From a virus, in the IMG/VR virus record IMGVR_UViG_3300033153_002359, positions 1 through 44,461 of that record: a stretch of 44,461 nt of DNA. The stretch is one strand, 5' to 3'. A program made the position numbers and the translations under genes. Below are positions 9,543 to 17,322 of this stretch, in pieces. Position 1 is the stretch's first letter, and each line of letters opens with the position of its first letter. Under the pieces are notes generated by a model that was not told the origin of the DNA, ran no database searches, and worked only from the letters and a program-made list of their open reading frames with translations.

Positions 9543-10013
9543 ATGCTATTGAAGAATAAAACTACACGGTTAAGAAGAATATGGCACGCCGTGTTATATC
9601 GGAACAGAAAGCGAAGGCGAGGCCGTGGGGGAGAAGAACCAACACCAGGCCCAACACTCTCATTCTTAGCCTCATTCTATGATGGAGATAATAAGTTTAT
9701 CCTGCAAGTTCTTGGCACAGGCACACCCACAACACCCCATATTGCTGCGTTTTGGGCAAAAGGTGCTGATGGATTTCATCATGAGTTTGGAGCAGATAAA
9801 CATGTAATTTCTGGTGGCAGATACGTCGATGAAGATACAGTTTATGCTACTGATTCAGGAGATAATCTCCTCGACCCATTACCGGGAACTGTAGCGCAAC
9901 CTGCTGGGATAAATCTAATACCAGAAAGTGATGATACTAGTGAGTGGGGAGTGGTTGGCTCAGTTCTGACTCAAAACAAAACAGACTTAAAAGGTAATGC
10001 GAAACGGCGTTAA
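9543..10013 (+). CDS. Fibre-like structural protein, N-terminal part, probably frameshifted
   Basis: A 156-residue reading frame. It begins with a very basic stretch (RNRKRRRGRG) and continues with a fibre-like segment containing GINLIPESDDTSEWG, a phrase common in phage carbohydrate-binding or fibre proteins. The frame ends abruptly at 10013, while another frame takes over at once with matching character (10031-10783) and without a ribosome site. One missing base between 9998 and 10010 would join them. I read this as one gene of about 410 codons broken by a small indel, real or a sequencing error. Confidence 0.6.
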   Translation: MLLKNKTTRLRRIWHAVLYRNRKRRRGRGGEEPTPGPTLSFLASFYDGDNKFILQVLGTGTPTTPHIAAFWAKGADGFHHEFGADKHVISGGRYVDEDTVYATDSGDNLLDPLPGTVAQPAGINLIPESDDTSEWGVVGSVLTQNKTDLKGNAKRR

Positions 10014-10030
10014 TATCATCGCAGATCAGA

Positions 10031-10783
10031 TTGATGCTCGGATCTAGTTCCGAATGTACAGTGCAAATAGCGCCGAGTACAGGTGAGTATTATAATGCAA
10101 CTGCAGGTACTGTCCCAGAAATAGAAGTAATAGGTGATGGCGATAACTGGATATTATCATTCAGAAGTTCAACACTAGTTGAAAAGGTATGGATCAATCA
10201 AGCTATGAATTATGCGATACCGCCTGATGGGTCTGGTAGTGGTGTGGCTCAAGGTGGGATTGGGCTTATCCATGTTGAATTTCATCCCGATAAAACCATT
10301 GCTGAAGTCAGAAATCTACTCCCAATTTTCAGCAATGGTTCTTCTGAATTTACAGATGATTTAATACCTGAATGGGATGTAGCGAACTTGCCAACAGACT
10401 TCGGTGGTTTTTATATCGAGGCCGAGAGCGACGGTGATCAGTTTATCTTAGCAGACTTCCTTGAATTGCTTTCCGGGAACTTTGTCTTAACAGATCAGGC
10501 GTCAAACACAGTTTCAAAAGCTGCTGCATCTGGAGTAAATAAGATAGGTGGGGTTTATGGTGTTGGCAAGATGCAACTGATGGTCGGTGGTGACTGGAGT
10601 GCAGAAGTGAATTTCTCTGGTACTCTTTACTCTGCCCTTCTTAAATTCTGTCCTGGTGCTTTGTTTCCTGCCCGTGAGCGTGGCTTCAAAAGTTGGGCAG
10701 ATGGTACAAAAGCAGAGATAAAGGCTGAGATAACAGCGTTGGCAATAGGATTTGATTCAGGCTTTGATTCTGGATTTTACTAA
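10031..10783 (+). CDS. Fibre-like structural protein, C-terminal part
   Basis: A 250-residue frame that opens at a TTG with no convincing ribosome site; the frame is open back to 9998. It is beta-rich and acidic and ends in a repeated FDSG motif. It most likely continues the protein starting at 9543 after a small frame change. A tail fibre or tip decoration is the best guess from composition and place. Confidence 0.55.
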   Translation: MMLGSSSECTVQIAPSTGEYYNATAGTVPEIEVIGDGDNWILSFRSSTLVEKVWINQAMNYAIPPDGSGSGVAQGGIGLIHVEFHPDKTIAEVRNLLPIFSNGSSEFTDDLIPEWDVANLPTDFGGFYIEAESDGDQFILADFLELLSGNFVLTDQASNTVSKAAASGVNKIGGVYGVGKMQLMVGGDWSAEVNFSGTLYSALLKFCPGALFPARERGFKSWADGTKAEIKAEITALAIGFDSGFDSGFY

Positions 10784-10845
10784 TAGGAGTAATATAATAT
10801 GAGTGCAATACAAGATGCAATAGATACGGTGACGCCTTTGAGCAG

Positions 10846-11913
10846 GTGACAACTGTCCCTGAGAGTGCAATAGCTAAAGCCGCTTCGGTTCTTACTGGCT
10901 TTGACCGAGAAGATATGGATACTGGTGGTAAGCAGAATGGTATTATTCAATTCTGTATGGATGCTGCTTCTGGAGACGTACATCAGATTGGATCAGATGA
11001 GGCTGGTATCTACTCTCTACTTACAAGTCAAACAACCTTCGCTGATGGTACAGCTTTAGCAGATAGAACCATGATGATGTATCATGACTCAGGAGAGACT
11101 CAGTTCTCTTACTGGAGGCATGGGGAACTGATTGAAGTAACTACGGCAAAATTCATCCAAGTAGCTGCTGGATTTAATGGCTACATTGGCTTTGACTCAA
11201 ATGGTGATTTAGATGATTCAGTAACAGATGTTCGGGAGTTAATTATCCGCACACCCCTTGTTTCCTACTTGTACTTAAATGATACAGAGAGCGAGTTAGT
11301 TTGGTTTGCAGATGAGAGACATGGTATTGTCATGGATGGACAGACCCATTTACAGCAACATCAAAAGGATGGGTTCTTTATCTCAGGCGGATTGGATATC
11401 ACAGGCTTAACGGATAATGGAACTACCTTTACACAGGTTGCCTCTGGGGGTGCAGGTGATGAAGATATTAAGATGTTCTTCTCAGCTATCTCTACTGCCC
11501 CCAAAATGTACAAAGAAGGGGCTGCTGAAGAATGGAGGATAAGCGATGATGATGCCAACTTAGGTATCTTCCGTGATTCTAAATGCAGTTATAATCTAGA
11601 CACTGCTGGTACATGGTCTTTAGAAGAGATTAATTTTGATTATATAGTTATGATGTTTGTAGCCACTAATAATAAATTAGCTCCAATAGTTATGCTAGTA
11701 GGGCAGACATTACATGCTGATAGAACTATAGCCAGAGCTAATGCTCCTGCCGAGTTTCAAAGGATTAATGCTGCTGGATTACCTTCTCAAGAACTCCATG
11801 CTATAGCAGCAGTCATTATCCATGATGAAGCTGATGGCCAAATTGAAGTTGGTTCAGATGGTGAGATTTATGTGAGATGTACTAATGGATTTCCTGTTCA
11901 AATGTTTAGCTAA
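10846..11913 (+). CDS. Fibre-like structural protein, probably starts at 10799
   Basis: A 355-residue frame from a GTG. A better start is ATG 10799, which has TAGGAG upstream, but that frame stops after 16 codons at 10849. Adding one T in the CCTTTGAG run near 10837 gives a continuous protein (..DTVTPFEQVTTVPESA..), so this copy seems to carry a one-base deletion in a homopolymer. The body is a 3-5% aromatic, beta-rich protein with FDSNGD and DEADGQIEVGSDG segments typical of fibres. Function by position: host-range or tail-tip fibre. Confidence 0.6.
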   Translation: MTTVPESAIAKAASVLTGFDREDMDTGGKQNGIIQFCMDAASGDVHQIGSDEAGIYSLLTSQTTFADGTALADRTMMMYHDSGETQFSYWRHGELIEVTTAKFIQVAAGFNGYIGFDSNGDLDDSVTDVRELIIRTPLVSYLYLNDTESELVWFADERHGIVMDGQTHLQQHQKDGFFISGGLDITGLTDNGTTFTQVASGGAGDEDIKMFFSAISTAPKMYKEGAAEEWRISDDDANLGIFRDSKCSYNLDTAGTWSLEEINFDYIVMMFVATNNKLAPIVMLVGQTLHADRTIARANAPAEFQRINAAGLPSQELHAIAAVIIHDEADGQIEVGSDGEIYVRCTNGFPVQMFS

Positions 11914-11924
11914 GGAGGTTAGTA

Positions 11925-12113
11925 ATGGCAAATCAAAGTGAAGAACATAGACCAGATAGCCCTGAGATGAGCGCAAACACATTCGGTAAGCTGAGAGCAT
12001 ATTTAGGACATAGGAAATATAGCCAGCAATGGATCAGAAATGCTATCGGTACAGGTGCTGGTGGGCGTTCACGAATGGATATTGTTGAAGCATTAAGGGA
12101 GGCATTAGCATGA
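11925..12113 (+). CDS. Small protein of unknown function
   Basis: A 62-residue protein with a strong ribosome site (AAGGAGG, seven bases before the ATG). It has a helical, basic middle. It overlaps the next gene by four bases (ATGA). No family recognised. Confidence 0.6.
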   Translation: MANQSEEHRPDSPEMSANTFGKLRAYLGHRKYSQQWIRNAIGTGAGGRSRMDIVEALREALA

Positions 12114-12538
12114 GCAAGTACCAAATATTAATTGAGATGCCACATGATGAGGATCTGTCTTTACTTCCCCCAGATGCACAGTATGAAATACATATGCTTC
12201 AAGCATTATATCCGAACAGATTTGCCCCCGGTACGGTTACTGATTTAGACAGGAAGCTTCTATATTGTGTAGTGACTACGGAGTCTGGTGATCCTTTGAC
12301 ATTGATTGAAGGTATGATATTGGCCTACGAATTGGCTTGGAGCGTTGGCGGCTTCCAAGCTGCTTGGTCAGATGACAAGCTGATGGACATGGATACAGAT
12401 TTGGTATTCCCATTTCTTATCCAGCAGTATAATTATGAGTATGACGGTATAAATGAAGAACCAATATCTTCAACTCCAATCCCTAAATCTGCCGATGCAT
12501 TACCTAAATATCAGGGCTTGGCAACATGGGTGGCGTAA
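12110..12538 (+). CDS. Hypothetical phage protein
   Basis: A 142-residue acidic soluble protein, coupled to the genes on both sides. It contains LPPDAQYEIHMLQALYP near residue 20 and a hydrophobic centre. No catalytic motif seen. It lies between the fibre genes and the lysis region, where chaperones of fibre assembly sometimes lie, but that is only a guess. Confidence 0.5.
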   Translation: MSKYQILIEMPHDEDLSLLPPDAQYEIHMLQALYPNRFAPGTVTDLDRKLLYCVVTTESGDPLTLIEGMILAYELAWSVGGFQAAWSDDKLMDMDTDLVFPFLIQQYNYEYDGINEEPISSTPIPKSADALPKYQGLATWVA

Positions 12539-12969
12539 TGCTGATAAAACTTACTGAAAAATTATATTTTACAAGCGGCTACAAGCACCAAGTAAAATAC
12601 CCTTTCCATGTGTTTATCCCGGGACTTGTCAAATATGGTAATGTTGACTATGACTTTGTCCAACTAAGAAATGGTTATTTAGAGATATTTCCTGGGTTCG
12701 GGTGGGATGGCGCAAGTGGGCTTACCTTCGATACCATGTCATCATTTCGCGGAAGTCTTGTCCATGATGTTCTTTACCGATTAATCAGACAAGGGCTACT
12801 TCCAGTAGAAATAAAAGAACTTGCTGATGATATTTTGGAGTTTGTATGTGTAAATGATAAGATGTGGAAATGGAGAGCTGGTATGTGGCACTATGCTGTT
12901 GACAAGCACGGTGACGCTTCCGTTGATCCGCGAAATAAGATCAAAGTCAGAGTAACAAGAGGAGATTAG
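12538..12969 (+). CDS. DUF1353-like phage protein
   Basis: About 143 residues from the ATG at 12538, which overlaps the stop before it (TAATG); an upstream in-frame ATG at 12526 is possible. Family signature of DUF1353: FPGFGWDGASG around residue 60, then RGSLVHDVLYRLI, corresponding to the conserved WDGAS and HD-LY motifs. DUF1353 proteins are common in phage lysis and tail regions; their activity is not established here. It directly precedes the lipoprotein and membrane genes of the lysis cassette. Confidence 0.7.
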   Translation: MLIKLTEKLYFTSGYKHQVKYPFHVFIPGLVKYGNVDYDFVQLRNGYLEIFPGFGWDGASGLTFDTMSSFRGSLVHDVLYRLIRQGLLPVEIKELADDILEFVCVNDKMWKWRAGMWHYAVDKHGDASVDPRNKIKVRVTRGD

Positions 12970-12972
12970 AAA

Positions 12973-13410
12973 ATGAAAAAGATTTTAGTTATTATGTTGG
13001 CAATGGCAATGCTGTTTAATGTTGGCGCATGTGGTAAAGCCCCGTCCGTCTGTGATGGGATCGCGCCAGATCAATCACGATTGTGCAACATCGCAAACAA
13101 GAGTGGTGCGAGACTTGAGGACATAGGTAATATGTTGATCGTAGCAAACCTCGTTGCAATCGAAGGTCACGTCTATACCAAGGTTGAGGCGATTGTTGTT
13201 ATTAAAGTTATTCTTGCAGCTGTAGACGAAGGTTCAACTTATAACATTCTTTTGCTGCTTATCAAGGATAAGATTCAGGATAACCCTGGATTGCTTATTG
13301 TTGGTGAGATGTTTATGGCCAATCTTGCGATTCCTGATGTTATCAGCCCATATGATCAACGTTTGCTTAGTAGCTGGTTAAATAAGCAACTGGTACTTTT
13401 GGGTGCGTAG
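12973..13410 (+). CDS. Putative phage lipoprotein
   Basis: A 145-residue protein with a lipoprotein signal: basic MKK start, hydrophobic core of about 13 residues and a VGAC lipobox with the acceptor cysteine at residue 20. The mature part is helical with several hydrophobic stretches. Placed in the lysis region, it may act at the outer membrane as a spanin-like or superinfection protein. Good ribosome site (AGGAG). Confidence 0.6.
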   Translation: MKKILVIMLAMAMLFNVGACGKAPSVCDGIAPDQSRLCNIANKSGARLEDIGNMLIVANLVAIEGHVYTKVEAIVVIKVILAAVDEGSTYNILLLLIKDKIQDNPGLLIVGEMFMANLAIPDVISPYDQRLLSSWLNKQLVLLGA

Positions 13411-13570
13411 CTTCCTTATTCTTGCTATAATCTGCATGTTGCTCACTGGGTGTGGAAAGACACTCTCTTTTGGCAACATGCAGTATGATATTAAGCCAAC
13501 AGTTGGGTTTGTCATAGAAGAACACTATGAATATTTTGAATACGAAGAGATTCAGGATTATTTTAAGTAG
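13403..13570 (+). CDS. Small lipoprotein, Rz1-like candidate
   Basis: A 55-residue frame from GTG 13403, overlapping the end of the preceding gene. It has a hydrophobic signal (LILAIICMLLTGC) with a perfect LTGC lipobox and a 39-residue mature part rich in Tyr and Glu. Size, lipobox and lysis-region location resemble outer-membrane spanin subunits. No good ribosome site is visible, so coupling to the upstream gene is likely. Confidence 0.55.
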   Translation: MRSFLILAIICMLLTGCGKTLSFGNMQYDIKPTVGFVIEEHYEYFEYEEIQDYFK

Positions 13571-13620
13571 ATCCATGACAACATGGACAGTAAAGCCACA
13601 ACATCCATTGATGTGATAAA

Positions 13621-13719
13621 ATGATAGAAGAAACTGAAGTTGTAAAATGGTCTCGTTGGTCTTTAGCTGTATGCCTTGTTTGTTATATGTGTGTGGGGTT
13701 CTGGCATGACATCGGATGA
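13621..13719 (+). CDS. Mini membrane protein in lysis region
   Basis: A 32-residue frame: a short acidic N-terminus followed by one hydrophobic helix (SLAVCLVCYMCVGFW). Its TGA lies inside the next gene, whose ATG at 13706 it overlaps. Single-helix mini proteins of this kind occur beside phage holins. The call rests on the hydrophobic segment and the overlap only. Confidence 0.4.
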   Translation: MIEETEVVKWSRWSLAVCLVCYMCVGFWHDIG

Positions 13720-14017
13720 AATTAAACAGGTTGTTCGTGAAGCCCTCAAAGACCACCACAATGAATTCTATATACCAAACGAGCGACACTACTTAGACCA
13801 TAAACACATGGAACAATGTATCAAATTCCGTGAGGAGTGGACAAAGAACCATGAGTTTATTTCTGATATAAGAAACTCTAGGGAAGAACGGAGTGATAAC
13901 CACAAGTTTATTTCCGATGTGCGCGCTTCCGGTAAAAAGGTTAGGACAACTTCTTTAATTATAATTGTGTCATCAGTTCTGGGTTGGATAATCACTACAT
14001 TGTTTAAAGGTGGATGA
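13706..14017 (+). CDS. Coiled-coil membrane protein, holin or spanin candidate
   Basis: About 103 residues from ATG 13706 (MTSDEIKQ). Residues 1-75 are charged and helical; a single transmembrane helix lies at the C-terminus (SLIIIVSSVLGWIITTLF). This tail-anchored plan matches many small lysis-region proteins of marine phages annotated as holin-like. It overlaps the mini membrane gene upstream and the peptidase-like gene downstream (ATGA). Confidence 0.55.
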   Translation: MTSDEIKQVVREALKDHHNEFYIPNERHYLDHKHMEQCIKFREEWTKNHEFISDIRNSREERSDNHKFISDVRASGKKVRTTSLIIIVSSVLGWIITTLFKGG

Positions 14018-14019
14018 TA

Positions 14020-14346
14020 ATGAAAATTGATATTGCACAATTAGAGTTTGTCCACATTAAACTTAGAAATTTACTTGTCTGGACTGAACTTCAAACAGGA
14101 TTTGAGTTTACTGGAACAAGTTTATTTCGGATGAATGATAAGGGAGTACATGGGACACTACCTCTTCGCGGAACAGACTATAGGATGCGAAATAAGCATG
14201 TTGGTGAGGCTATCGCTAAAATGATTAACGATGTGTGGAAGTATGATTCTAAACGCCCTGAGAAGGTCTGTGCTTACTTACATGGTAAAGGCAGTAATAT
14301 GCATTTGCATTTACAAATACATCCTAATACAATTATGGATTTATAA
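14020..14346 (+). CDS. Putative M15-like peptidase (endolysin candidate)
   Basis: About 108 residues; ATG 14020 is preferred over 14014 because AGGTGG lies six bases upstream. Two histidine clusters could bind zinc: VHGTLPLRGTD (His and Asp) and HLHLQIH near the end. The layout H-x(6-8)-D followed by H-x-H is that of small LAS/M15 D,D- or L,D-peptidases used as phage endolysins. It is the only peptidoglycan-hydrolase candidate in the lysis region, which strengthens the inference. Family placement is from motifs only. Confidence 0.5.
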   Translation: MKIDIAQLEFVHIKLRNLLVWTELQTGFEFTGTSLFRMNDKGVHGTLPLRGTDYRMRNKHVGEAIAKMINDVWKYDSKRPEKVCAYLHGKGSNMHLHLQIHPNTIMDL

Positions 14347-14531
14347 TGGAATGCTGCACACAATGTGGTCATGACAAAGATAAATGTACTTGTAAAAAGA
14401 AAGCTAATTGCCCTCCTATTAATCCAACATTTGATTGTAAAGTATGTTCAATCTGTGCAATAGGGTACTCAGGGTTAGTTTGTCCAAATGAGCATAACCA
14501 TACAAAACCTGTTGCCTGGTTATCATATTGA
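14346..14531 (+). CDS. Cysteine-rich mini protein
   Basis: A 61-residue protein with ten cysteines, arranged as CC-x2-C, C-x-C, C-x7-C and C-x2-C pairs, so a small zinc-binding or redox fold. Its ATG overlaps the preceding stop (ATAATGG), and its TGA overlaps the next TTG start. Confidence 0.5.
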   Translation: MECCTQCGHDKDKCTCKKKANCPPINPTFDCKVCSICAIGYSGLVCPNEHNHTKPVAWLSY

Positions 14532-14701
14532 AAGTCGTCACAATTCACAGGTCGGAACGTCATCTTACTTGCTTTAAAAATAATATCAAATGTGTAACTT
14601 ATCTTAAATGCTGGTATCCTTCCAGCTTACACAGAAAAGATCCAGAGAAAGTGCGTTGTGTTGGTTATGTGCCTGAAAGGATTGATATTGGGGAATATTA
14701 G
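14528..14701 (+). CDS. Small hypothetical protein, TTG start
   Basis: A 57-residue frame whose TTG start overlaps the previous TGA by four bases (TTGA), the same arrangement as at 678. Basic, with four cysteines. It closes the late operon just before the first attI-like element. Reality rests on the overlap and an open frame with matching codon use. Confidence 0.4.
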   Translation: MKVVTIHRSERHLTCFKNNIKCVTYLKCWYPSSLHRKDPEKVRCVGYVPERIDIGEY

Positions 14702-14724
14702 CTTTCCACTTATTACCACCTTAC

Positions 14725-14788
14725 ATTTTCCATGATATCAAGAAATCCAGCAGCGGTCATGGAAAGTTTCCCATGTATTTACAATGTT
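14725..14788 (+). repeat. attI-like element, copy 1 (head of array 1)
   Basis: A 64-base sequence repeated perfectly at 19797-19860 and, inverted with a changed middle, at 32285-32350. It contains an inverted repeat (TTTCCATGA / TCATGGAAA) and ends ACAATGTT; the final GTT is the recombination core from which cassette 1 (TTGTAT..) begins. It is not an attC: there is no pairing inverse core. Every array in the genome starts at such a copy, as an attI would. Confidence 0.75.
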
Positions 14789-14800
14789 GTATGGCGTGAA

Positions 14801-15025
14801 TTACATTTGCTGAACAACAACATCATGCCACCCTAGTTTCTGTTCATAAGCCTGTTTCAAAGCCTCTGGTATTTTGTCAATGTTCCCGGACTTAATCTCC
14901 ATTTCAACGGTCTCGGTATTTGCAATAAAAGCACCATCACCACCTAAATCACATGCCTTCATAAAGTCATTAGCTTGTTTGCTAATCGCAGGTTTTAACC
15001 CACCGATAAGATATTTCATTTTCAT
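14801..15025 (-). CDS. Cassette 1 gene, unknown function
   Basis: A 74-residue soluble protein, second gene of cassette 1; its start overlaps the upstream gene by four bases (ATGA). It begins MKMKYLIGGLKPAI and is helical. No family recognised. It is the last gene before the attI-like end, so it would be the most recently gained cassette of array 1 if integration occurs there. Confidence 0.55.
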   Translation of the reverse strand: MKMKYLIGGLKPAISKQANDFMKACDLGGDGAFIANTETVEMEIKSGNIDKIPEALKQAYEQKLGWHDVVVQQM

Positions 15026-15261
15026 TTCAACATCCTCAGAAATGACCTTTTAAATCTTCCAAAATTATATATCGAGGTGGCATTTCTCCAACTAATCCAC
15101 ATATCAACCCCACGACAGTACGAAAACGCAACCCCATACTCTCCCCACTTTCGGTCATCCAAAACAACGGGGAGCCTAATGCAAAACCCAAAACTAGACT
15201 TTGCGAATATTGGTTTAAATTCTAAATAAGTAAAAGTCTCTCCTGCTATCATTCCAATCAT
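15022..15261 (-). CDS. Cassette 1 gene, unknown function
   Basis: A 79-residue basic, aromatic-rich protein, first gene of cassette 1. The ATG lies 24 bases inside the cassette from its attC. Two in-frame ATGs (residues 1 and 4) are possible starts. It has no recognised domain and is coupled to the 74-residue gene. Confidence 0.5.
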   Translation of the reverse strand: MIGMIAGETFTYLEFKPIFAKSSFGFCIRLPVVLDDRKWGEYGVAFSYCRGVDMWISWRNATSIYNFGRFKRSFLRMLK

Positions 15262-15284
15262 GGTATAAAATCCTCGGCACTGTC

Positions 15285-15408
15285 ATACAACAATTCATTC
15301 AACGCTGACCCACGAGAACGTGCGTTTTATTAGTCAAACTGAACTGTCTTTATTTATTCAAAGCCCACACCATGCTGGCTGGTGGGCAGGTTAATTCCGG
15401 CGTTATGT
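15285..15408 (+). repeat. attC-like site A (cassette 1)
   Basis: Inverse core ATACAAC, core GTTATGT. The inner arms pair (TTCAACGCTGACCC against TTAACCTGCCC) once three bases C, G, A on the left arm are left out, like extrahelical bases of integron attC sites. The inverse core is the exact complement of the cassette start GTTGTAT at 14786. Confidence 0.85.
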
Positions 15409-15550
15409 GTAAAATAAAAAAGACGGTACTTGCATTGCAACAAGTCTATGCAAACCACCTAGTAGCCACCTACGGGGGATAGCTTTTCCCCTATCTTAGT
15501 GTTTTTCAGGGTTCTCCGAACTAATCCGGCCACCGCCAAACTTTTATGTA

Positions 15551-15769
15551 TTACTTAATTTCAAGTTGTCGTCCATGTCCAGTGTCGTGTGGGTGTTTAA
15601 CTTGGAGTGGTTCGTAAGATACACACGCCACAACATTATCATTACCCACACCGTCGCCCCATACCAATATTTTGCCGGGGCATGTTGGAAAGTCTAGGCA
15701 ACAGCTATCACACAAATGTAAATCGCTACTGGTATCAAAATCTTCAATTCTCATATGTTTTTGCGCCAT
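15551..15769 (-). CDS. Cassette 2 gene, zinc-finger-like protein
   Basis: A 72-residue protein with CDSCC and a further cysteine pair (C at about 29 and 49) plus GNDNVVACVSYEP, a small zinc-ribbon pattern seen in phage accessory proteins. The ATG is only six bases from the attC core with no ribosome site; translation could be coupled to a 26-codon GTG frame in attC B that has AAGGAGG before it. Bases 15409-15550 downstream hold no convincing gene. Confidence 0.55.
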   Translation of the reverse strand: MAQKHMRIEDFDTSSDLHLCDSCCLDFPTCPGKILVWGDGVGNDNVVACVSYEPLQVKHPHDTGHGRQLEIK

Positions 15770-15774
15770 AAATC

Positions 15775-15900
15775 ACATAACAATGCGTTCAACGCCGATC
15801 CGCTCAACGTGCGATTTTTGGGCGTGTGCACTGCCTCCTTAGTTTTAGTTAATATTACGTGCCAAACTGGTTGGCGGTCGGGTTAACTTTAGCGTTAGGT
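15775..15900 (+). repeat. attC-like site B (cassette 2)
   Basis: Inverse core ACATAAC, core GTTAGGT. Arms TTCAACGCCGATCCGC and TTAACCCGACCGC pair except for three extra left-arm bases. The eight-base CACATAAC complements the cassette 2 start GTTATGTG (15402). The layout closely follows the class 1 aadA1 attC (AACAAT-x-CGTTCAA ... TTAACT-x-x-AGCGTTAG). Confidence 0.87.
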
Positions 15901-16041
15901 GTAGTCCCAGTCTTTCTTTAATAATTTATCAACCTCATTAACAGAGTATTCTAAAGTTGCCCCGACAGCGAAGTACCACCCTGTAAAGAATCCCACAGCA
16001 AACACAACAATAGCCGCACACAGCAAAATGAATATAAACAT
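15895..16041 (-). CDS. Cassette 3 small membrane protein
   Basis: A 48-residue protein: MFIFILLCAAIVVFAVGFFTGWYFAV start forms one membrane helix, followed by a charged C-tail. The TAA stop is made by the recombination core itself (complement of GTTAGGT), so the reading frame ends exactly at the cassette boundary. Second gene of cassette 3. Confidence 0.6.
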   Translation of the reverse strand: MFIFILLCAAIVVFAVGFFTGWYFAVGATLEYSVNEVDKLLKKDWDYT

Positions 16042-16062
16042 AGTCTCACCATTGTAAGTGGT

Positions 16063-16278
16063 TCATGTTTCGCTGACAACCTCAGCCCATGGTAACGCCT
16101 TGTCTCCGTATTCTACTGAATGAGCGTCTAAATATGTAACAACCGCCATCAGTAAAGAATTAAAAACAGCAACGTCAAACTCCCTTGTTCTCACACAGTT
16201 ATATACAGCCTGTGTTGTCTCCATACACACAGTTGGTGGCGTTAGATTACTACCTAAAGTTATAACATTATCTGCCAT
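16063..16278 (-). CDS. Cassette 3 gene, unknown function
   Basis: A 71-residue protein read from ATG 16278 (MADNVITL); a GTG at 16284 inside the core would add two residues. The core sequence GTTAGGTG supplies an AGGTG ribosome-site-like motif. Helical, with two cysteines; unrecognised family. Confidence 0.55.
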   Translation of the reverse strand: MADNVITLGSNLTPPTVCMETTQAVYNCVRTREFDVAVFNSLLMAVVTYLDAHSVEYGDKALPWAEVVSET

Positions 16279-16282
16279 GGAC

Positions 16283-16402
16283 ACCTAACAATCTCATAGA
16301 AATGACGCCAAACACACGCCTTTTCTTATCAATCGTTCTCCGAGTTTAATTTATTTTATCCAAGCTCCAGTTGGCTTGGCGCATCTCATTAAAGCGTTAT
16401 GT
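16283..16402 (+). repeat. attC-like site C (cassette 3)
   Basis: Inverse core ACCTAAC, core GTTATGT. ACACCTAAC is a nine-base exact complement of the cassette start GTTAGGTGT. Arms contain GAAATGACGCC and GAGATGCGCC, a subfamily also seen at sites N and Q. Confidence 0.83.
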
Positions 16403-16403
16403 G

Positions 16404-16781
16404 TCAAACTTGCCACTTTGCTATCTCTTGAGCCGTGCGCTTAGTTTGCTCATGCTCCTCACCGTACCCTGACAGTTGTTTATTAAAAAATTCGATATCC
16501 TTGTCAGCTCTGAGTAAGGCATCTCGGTAATAATCTTCCACCCAACTGTGATCTAAAACGCTCATACATTGACTCGTTCCATTTTCAAGCGGATTTTTTT
16601 CTATTGGGCTTACAATGCAATCAATATCAAGACCTCTATCTTTTGCTAAACGATGTACTCTTTTGGCTTCGGCATTATTTGTAAATAAAACCCGATCGCC
16701 ATTTTTCAAATTCTCAATCATTGAGTTGGTTCTTCCAGAGCATCGTGATGATTGAAAATAAATATTTGTTACTGCTTTCAT
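16404..16781 (-). CDS. Cassette 4 gene, possible nucleotide-binding protein
   Basis: A 125-residue protein from ATG 16781 (MKAVTNIYF); the open frame continues upstream into attC D. It has SSRCSGRTNSMI near residue 11-22, reminiscent of a P-loop, then GDRVLFTNNAEAKRVHRLA, like a nucleotide-binding fold, and a C-terminal helical region. No full family match recalled. The stop lies at the cassette boundary. Confidence 0.55.
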   Translation of the reverse strand: MKAVTNIYFQSSRCSGRTNSMIENLKNGDRVLFTNNAEAKRVHRLAKDRGLDIDCIVSPIEKNPLENGTSQCMSVLDHSWVEDYYRDALLRADKDIEFFNKQLSGYGEEHEQTKRTAQEIAKWQV

Positions 16782-16815
16782 TGCTTGTCCTATCCCAAAA
16801 AAAGTCAATGAAATC

Positions 16816-16939
16816 ACATAACAAGGCAATAAACCGTGACACGCGAGAACGTGCGTTCTTTTGGCGTTGCCTTGTCCCTCTCAGTTTTAGTTAAAGCACG
16901 CAGTTTATGGTAGGCGTGCAGGTTATCTCAGCGTTAAGC
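16816..16939 (+). repeat. attC-like site D (end of array 1)
   Basis: Inverse core ACATAAC, core GTTAAGC. Left arm ATAAACCGTGACACGC pairs with ATAACCTGCACGC after three extra bases. The inverse core complements the cassette 4 start GTTATGT. The core is followed by phage genes, so this is the attI-distal end of array 1. Confidence 0.84.
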
Positions 16940-17001
16940 TATTACACCCACGCATCAAGTCCATTCTTCATGTTCTTTAATCTTTTTCTTATACAGCACG
17001 A

Positions 17002-17322
17002 TCATTTTATCCCCATATCCTCTAAAATCTCATCAAGAGTAGAGACAATGCGGTAATGTCCTTTGAATGATTGTTCTAATTCGATCTGGCAGGCTTTTTT
17101 CTTGGAGTCCAACACTTTGCCTGTCTTGGCACTTACGCATTCAAGAGACTTAATCTCGAACCAAAACGTCAAGCCTTTATGCCCCACAATGATGTCATCA
17201 TGGTCAAGCTCAACTGACATTCCAAGTTTTCTTAACTGCTTAACGATCTCAGGCTGGTTGGCATCGACCTTCTTCGCGTATCTGTGTTTAGACAATTTCC
17301 AATACTCCCTGTCGGTACGCAT
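17002..17322 (-). CDS. PD-(D/E)XK-like nuclease
   Basis: About 106 residues from ATG 17322 (MRTDREYWK); the longer frame to 17400 has no better start. Core LDHDDIIVGHKGLTFWFEIKS fits the D-x(n)-E-x-K active site of VRR-NUC or resolvase-type nucleases. It overlaps the HNH-type nuclease upstream, as nin-region recombination genes of lambdoid phages do. A role in recombination or branch resolution is inferred. The downstream gap to attC D (16940-17001) has only a 16-codon frame. Confidence 0.6.
   Translation of the reverse strand: MRTDREYWKLSKHRYAKKVDANQPEIVKQLRKLGMSVELDHDDIIVGHKGLTFWFEIKSLECVSAKTGKVLDSKKKACQIELEQSFKGHYRIVSTLDEILEDMGIK

Noticed and set aside
14725-14788. 64-bp repeat as phage attachment site (attP) or as an attC
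   Set aside because: No phage integrase is present, three copies exist, each abuts a cassette boundary, and no RYYYAAC partner arm is found.
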